A stretch of DNA of 64,000 nt from Phyllostachys edulis (Eukaryota > Streptophyta > Magnoliopsida > Poales > Poaceae), in the NCBI GenBank assembly GCA_036346405.1, contig CM070566.1, positions 53,063,231 through 53,127,230 on the forward strand, given 5' to 3'. The notes under the pieces were generated by a model. It did not search any database. It was not told the DNA's origin and saw nothing but the letters and a program-made list of their open reading frames with translations. Made by a program: the position numbers and the translations under genes. Shown here piece by piece: positions 60,667-64,000 of the stretch. Within the stretch, counting starts at the first letter, position 1, and every line of letters starts with the position of its first letter.

Positions 60667-61366
60667 TTAGCTTGACCGTAGGGTAAGACCTTAGGTTGGC
60701 TATAGGAATTAAGAAATGAAGACCTTCAAAAATCTTACTATAAAGAAAAATATAAGTATTATTGATGTCTTTTCCCTTCCTAAATGCTCTGTACACAAGA
60801 GCAGGTGTCATCCTAGATTTCAAAAATCTCTATTTGCTTTAATTTTTTCAAAAGATTTATCTCTTTCTTAACTAATTTCAATATTTCGACAAAAGTTGCA
60901 TGCAGTGTGGAAAAAACAGTGTTCAAAGTACGCTAGAGTAATATTAAATAGACTAAACCTTAGTAGACGACCTTTTGGTTGTAAAACAAGTTGTACTATA
61001 TACTCTAAGTAGTATGTATGCAACTAGTATAAATGAATAAAAGAGTTACGTTAATAATTAATAACTTGTTTTCCTACCAATACTTGTATATCATTCTTGT
61101 CAATATTCAATTCATTCTTTTTTGTCTTAATCTTTACCTTATTCTTCCTCCACTTAACTTAAGTCTTGATCTTACTTATCTTTCTGTATGTTTAGTCAAA
61201 ACCGCTGCAGCCAGAAGTCATGTCAACAACCATCAGAATGAGTCACCGGAGACGAGCGCCGAGGATGGTCGAGATGCGAGCAGAGCTCCGGCGATTAATT
61301 GTCGCTGCGGCGGGTGCTCAAGCGGGAGTAGTCGTTCTTGCGATCACGCCGGCTGTGTGGGTCCAT
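60667..61366 (+). other. Leader and possible gag start of element E
   Basis: The leader runs to about 61200, and the exact inverse of an LTR segment sits at 60785-60811. A hydrophilic stretch, HQNESPETSAEDGRDASRAP, at about 61220-61290 is gag-like in composition, but the frame is soon lost. The retroelement appears to end at about 61360, where unrelated sequence begins. Confidence 0.3.
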
Positions 61367-63324
61367 GAATCAAGAAGGTAGCCCAAGGTAGCCCATCGGA
61401 CATTATATTACCGTTTAGCCCACCGAGAATCGGACGAGATAGTTTTCCGTAGTGACCATCTACTAAAGGTAGTTTTGAATAGGAACTCTTCATTTGTATT
61501 ACCGCGATTAGCCCATGTATAACCGAGAATCGGATCGCAGACAAAAACCGCGATCCAAACGTGGGACCTTCTGACTATCCTATCTAAGATGAGCGAGTCC
61601 GGAGATCATGGAGTTTTTTGGCAAAAGTACTGATCATTTTGAAAAGGAACTATATTTATATAGACTTGGTACCGTTTAGAATGTCCACCAAAAAGAGGGC
61701 TTATGTAGTATGGTCGCGCGATGGGTAGACCAACAAACCGTATACCGATCTTTTTAGAAGATACATATAATAGATAGGAGATAAGTACTGATAGATGGAG
61801 TGCTATATTAAATCTCACATTGGTTAGTTCTTCGATGAACGGATAACGATGGAGGCTTGAGGGACAAATGTAAACTTTCCATGAATAGAACGAGAGATGG
61901 TCATCAGGGGGTCAATATGTAGTAAGTCTAGAAAAGTTATTTTTAGTACTACAAGTTTATCCAAAATATTTCGTGAACAAATGTTATATAATTTTACATA
62001 AAGATTTAGCCATCAAAGTGTATCGCAAGATAGGCTATAATATATTTGTATGTGCTAATATGTAACCTGTGGGAAAAATTGGTGCCATTTGATGAAACTA
62101 CAAAACCGTGATGGAAAAATAGCTGATCTAATGCTATTTTATTGAAATCGACGGATAAATGTCCGTTGTATAATCGACTTAGAGATTCCGCTGAATTAAT
62201 GCATCCATAAAGCATATCCGGATAGGTTATAATATATTTGTATGTGTTAATATGCAATCAGCAACAAAATAGGTATACGACATTTGATGTTTCTGTCATC
62301 AAGAATTCAGTATGGAGAGCATGTTCTTTGGTGGGAGGTGTATCCTGCACGTTAACAGGCTGCTAAAAAATACTGTACGTTCCAAATCGGAAATAAACGA
62401 ATTTGTTATTACATAGATAAAGATAGGAAAGGTGTTAACTTGATTTGAAGCTGTTGTTACATTGAAGAGCCTTTTTTGTGCAGAGCTGCGTATATCATGT
62501 ACTGTCTCCAGGCTGAGTATATCACAGAAAGAGTATGTGAGGTGATGACATTGTATTTTATGCAAAAGAAGCATAACAGTGTGTAAAGAATTATATACTC
62601 TTTCTTTTTTTTTCCCTTCCGTGATAGACAGCTGAGCTGAAGGTGGTGGTGTATACTGCATCATCTAGAAAAAGAGAGACTTACTTTTAGGATTTCTGGT
62701 ACACAAGTAAACTTTGATGCGACATGATATATAGTATTGATTATCTGCTCAAGGTAATTAGTAAAATATTAATTTGAGACTTGTATACCGCAATGTATGT
62801 CAGGTACATTAACTTTAAATGGATGTATATAGCTATCTTATATAAGCATATGACTAAATATGCATTACCTCGAGGACTTAGACATCCGCGAATGACGGTG
62901 TCTTCAATATAACCACCGGCCGAGAAGTCGATGTTGCAAAGATGCGCACCAATGATATAACCGCTGAATAACAGTCAGTTTTCCAAAGGACGAATAACAC
63001 GGTTCACTTGGAAGGATTTCTTTGGCCCATGGAAGCTTTTTTTCCGTTATGTTGATGTGCCAAGTGTATTTTGTGCAAACGACTTGTGCAATTTCAGTGC
63101 AGATCGATCTCGGCGCAGACGGCTCGATCTAAGGACCGCCAACTGCTTCTGACAAATGCATCGGGCAATATCTCCAAAAAGCATAAACTCGCTTCTACAG
63201 ACTGTCAGTAGCTATCACACATAGCTTGTATCTAGCATGAAGGGTATTATGTGGATAAGAAAGTAGGCTGCTTCAAAAGATGTGGTCGTAACATAGATAG
63301 CACAATTATTTTGGTTTAGCAAAT
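61367..63324. other. Unassigned region, possibly a Helitron body
   Basis: The words TAGCCCA and GAGAATCGGA recur in two blocks (61409-61434 and 61498-61536). A direct repeat with TATAATATATTTGTATGTG lies at 62035-62064 and 62229-62258. On the minus strand 62876-62975 encodes an exon-like DFSAGGYIEDTVIRGCLSP before a GTAATG donor. No protein family is recognised. Confidence 0.3.
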
Positions 63325-63640
63325 TTACAATGACATGAAGAGCAAAGGTGGTATCTTTCCTTCCGTAATGATTTTTTTGCTGCACTTGTTACATGAAAAG
63401 AACCACCAAGTTTGTCCGGTGAGTCTAGAGATTGTTATAGTACATTCCAAGCCATCACATTTGCAAAAGAGATAGTCCAAGTAGGTAGCACAAACCGATA
63501 ATAAATAAACAATAATGTATCTCAAAGACACAAAGTAGAACTTAATCGGGAAATCGAATGGGTTGATATCAAGTATTTCTTTCAATGTTTTGTCTTCGTA
63601 TTGCTTGTGGTGATTTGAGCAAGACGTGTTTGATCCGAAA
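63325..63640 (-). pseudogene. Replication protein A (RPA1)-like C-terminal fragment
   Basis: On the minus strand the frame reads KEILDINPFDFP, then after an AT-rich probable intron ECTITISRLTGQTWWFFSC and NKCSKK. The order ..NPF.FP, ECT.TI.RL, WW..SC.KC.KK matches the C-terminal zinc-binding OB fold of RPA1-like proteins, which bind single-stranded DNA. In grass genomes such copies are frequent as single genes and as cargo of Helitrons. The second cysteine pair is not seen before the stop, so this is partial or broken. Upstream exons would lie at 63.7 kb and beyond the window. Confidence 0.6.
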
Positions 63641-64000
63641 AGTACAACACGAAACAGCTTCTAAAGTTTGTCCAAAGCTATTTTATTAAGAGCAAAGAGT
63701 TAAATAAGGAATCTTAATGGAGAAATGTGTAATAAGCAATAGGTCAATTGTAAGGGCGTAAACTGCTTTATATCTATGAGAATATAAACAGATTCACTCA
63801 GATACCTTGACGAATTACTCGCTTGTATGTTCGGTAATGTACCAACGCAGTCGCACCTCCCGAGAGTCCTTCGTTTCAGAATAAGAGCAACGTCAGAGAT
63901 CCGCTTTGACATGATAATGTTAATAAAGTTCGATACATGATCGTGCTCGATGCACCGGTAAAGGACATCGATAAAAGCAACGTCATAACTACTAAAGGTA
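63641..64000. other. Right edge, possible further RPA-like exons
   Basis: A 70-codon minus-strand frame (63700-63912) has no clear motif. The last 12 bases (CTACTAAAGGTA) also occur at 61464-61475. No gene is assigned. Confidence 0.25.

Overview
This is plant nuclear DNA, most likely from a grass of the rice genus Oryza or a close relative. The evidence is intron-containing plant genes with canonical GT-AG splice sites, a grass-type DUF3615 remnant, a 366-bp insert between two TA microsatellites that looks like the rice element Micron, and many LTR retrotransposons primed by initiator-Met tRNA. Only a few genes are convincing: the C-terminal exon of a WD40 protein of the VIP3/SKI8 type (1610-2233, +), a complete five-exon TCTP gene (9000-10864, -), and a candidate three-exon gene for a small membrane protein (46572-47935, +).

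Most of the remainder is nested transposons, several dated relative to each other by target-site duplications read directly from the sequence. A hAT-type transposase gene (-, about 12.99-21.56 kb) is split by a long LTR (13221-20124, duplication CAATG). That LTR carries a nested solo LTR (14891-16854, duplication ATTGC) and the Micron-like insert. A long LTR of the same general type lies at about 22.87-26.43 kb. A decayed Mutator-like transposase gene (26.94-29.20 kb) ends at a truncated LTR. A short-LTR Ty3/gypsy chromovirus (-, 33.2-44.4 kb) is cut inside integrase by a 5.9-kb LTR element (34222-40127, duplication AACCT). A Ty1/copia remnant (48.3-49.76 kb) adjoins another long LTR (49.76-53.98 kb). 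A further long LTR (54437-60652) carries the nested solo LTR 55554-58832 (duplication ATTCG) and is followed by a primer-binding site. The last 2.6 kb contains a fragment of a replication-protein-A-like gene of the kind often found in plant Helitrons.

The most unusual observation concerns the six long LTRs, here called A (13221-20124), B (22871-26430), C (35359-40127), D (49760-53981), E (54437-60652) and F (55554-58832). Although their sequences differ greatly, all six contain a short exon-like block of 63-84 nt. It is bounded by an AG acceptor and by a donor that is GC-type (AAG/GCAAG-like) in five LTRs and GTAAGT in D. In A, B, D and E this block is phase-compatible with a second, strongly acidic block about 1.1-1.7 kb downstream that ends in a stop codon. 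This suggests a spliced small acidic protein encoded inside the LTR itself. The interval between the blocks holds a second conserved core, ending in a short hairpin, which is clear in five of the LTRs and in one LTR fragment.

Other points of interest are the inverted copy of its own 3' end lying just upstream of the candidate membrane-protein gene, in-frame stops that look like CAG-to-TAG transitions in the decayed transposons, and several tandem duplications. Everything here comes from reading the sequence alone. No database search was run, so family names rest on motifs I recognise.
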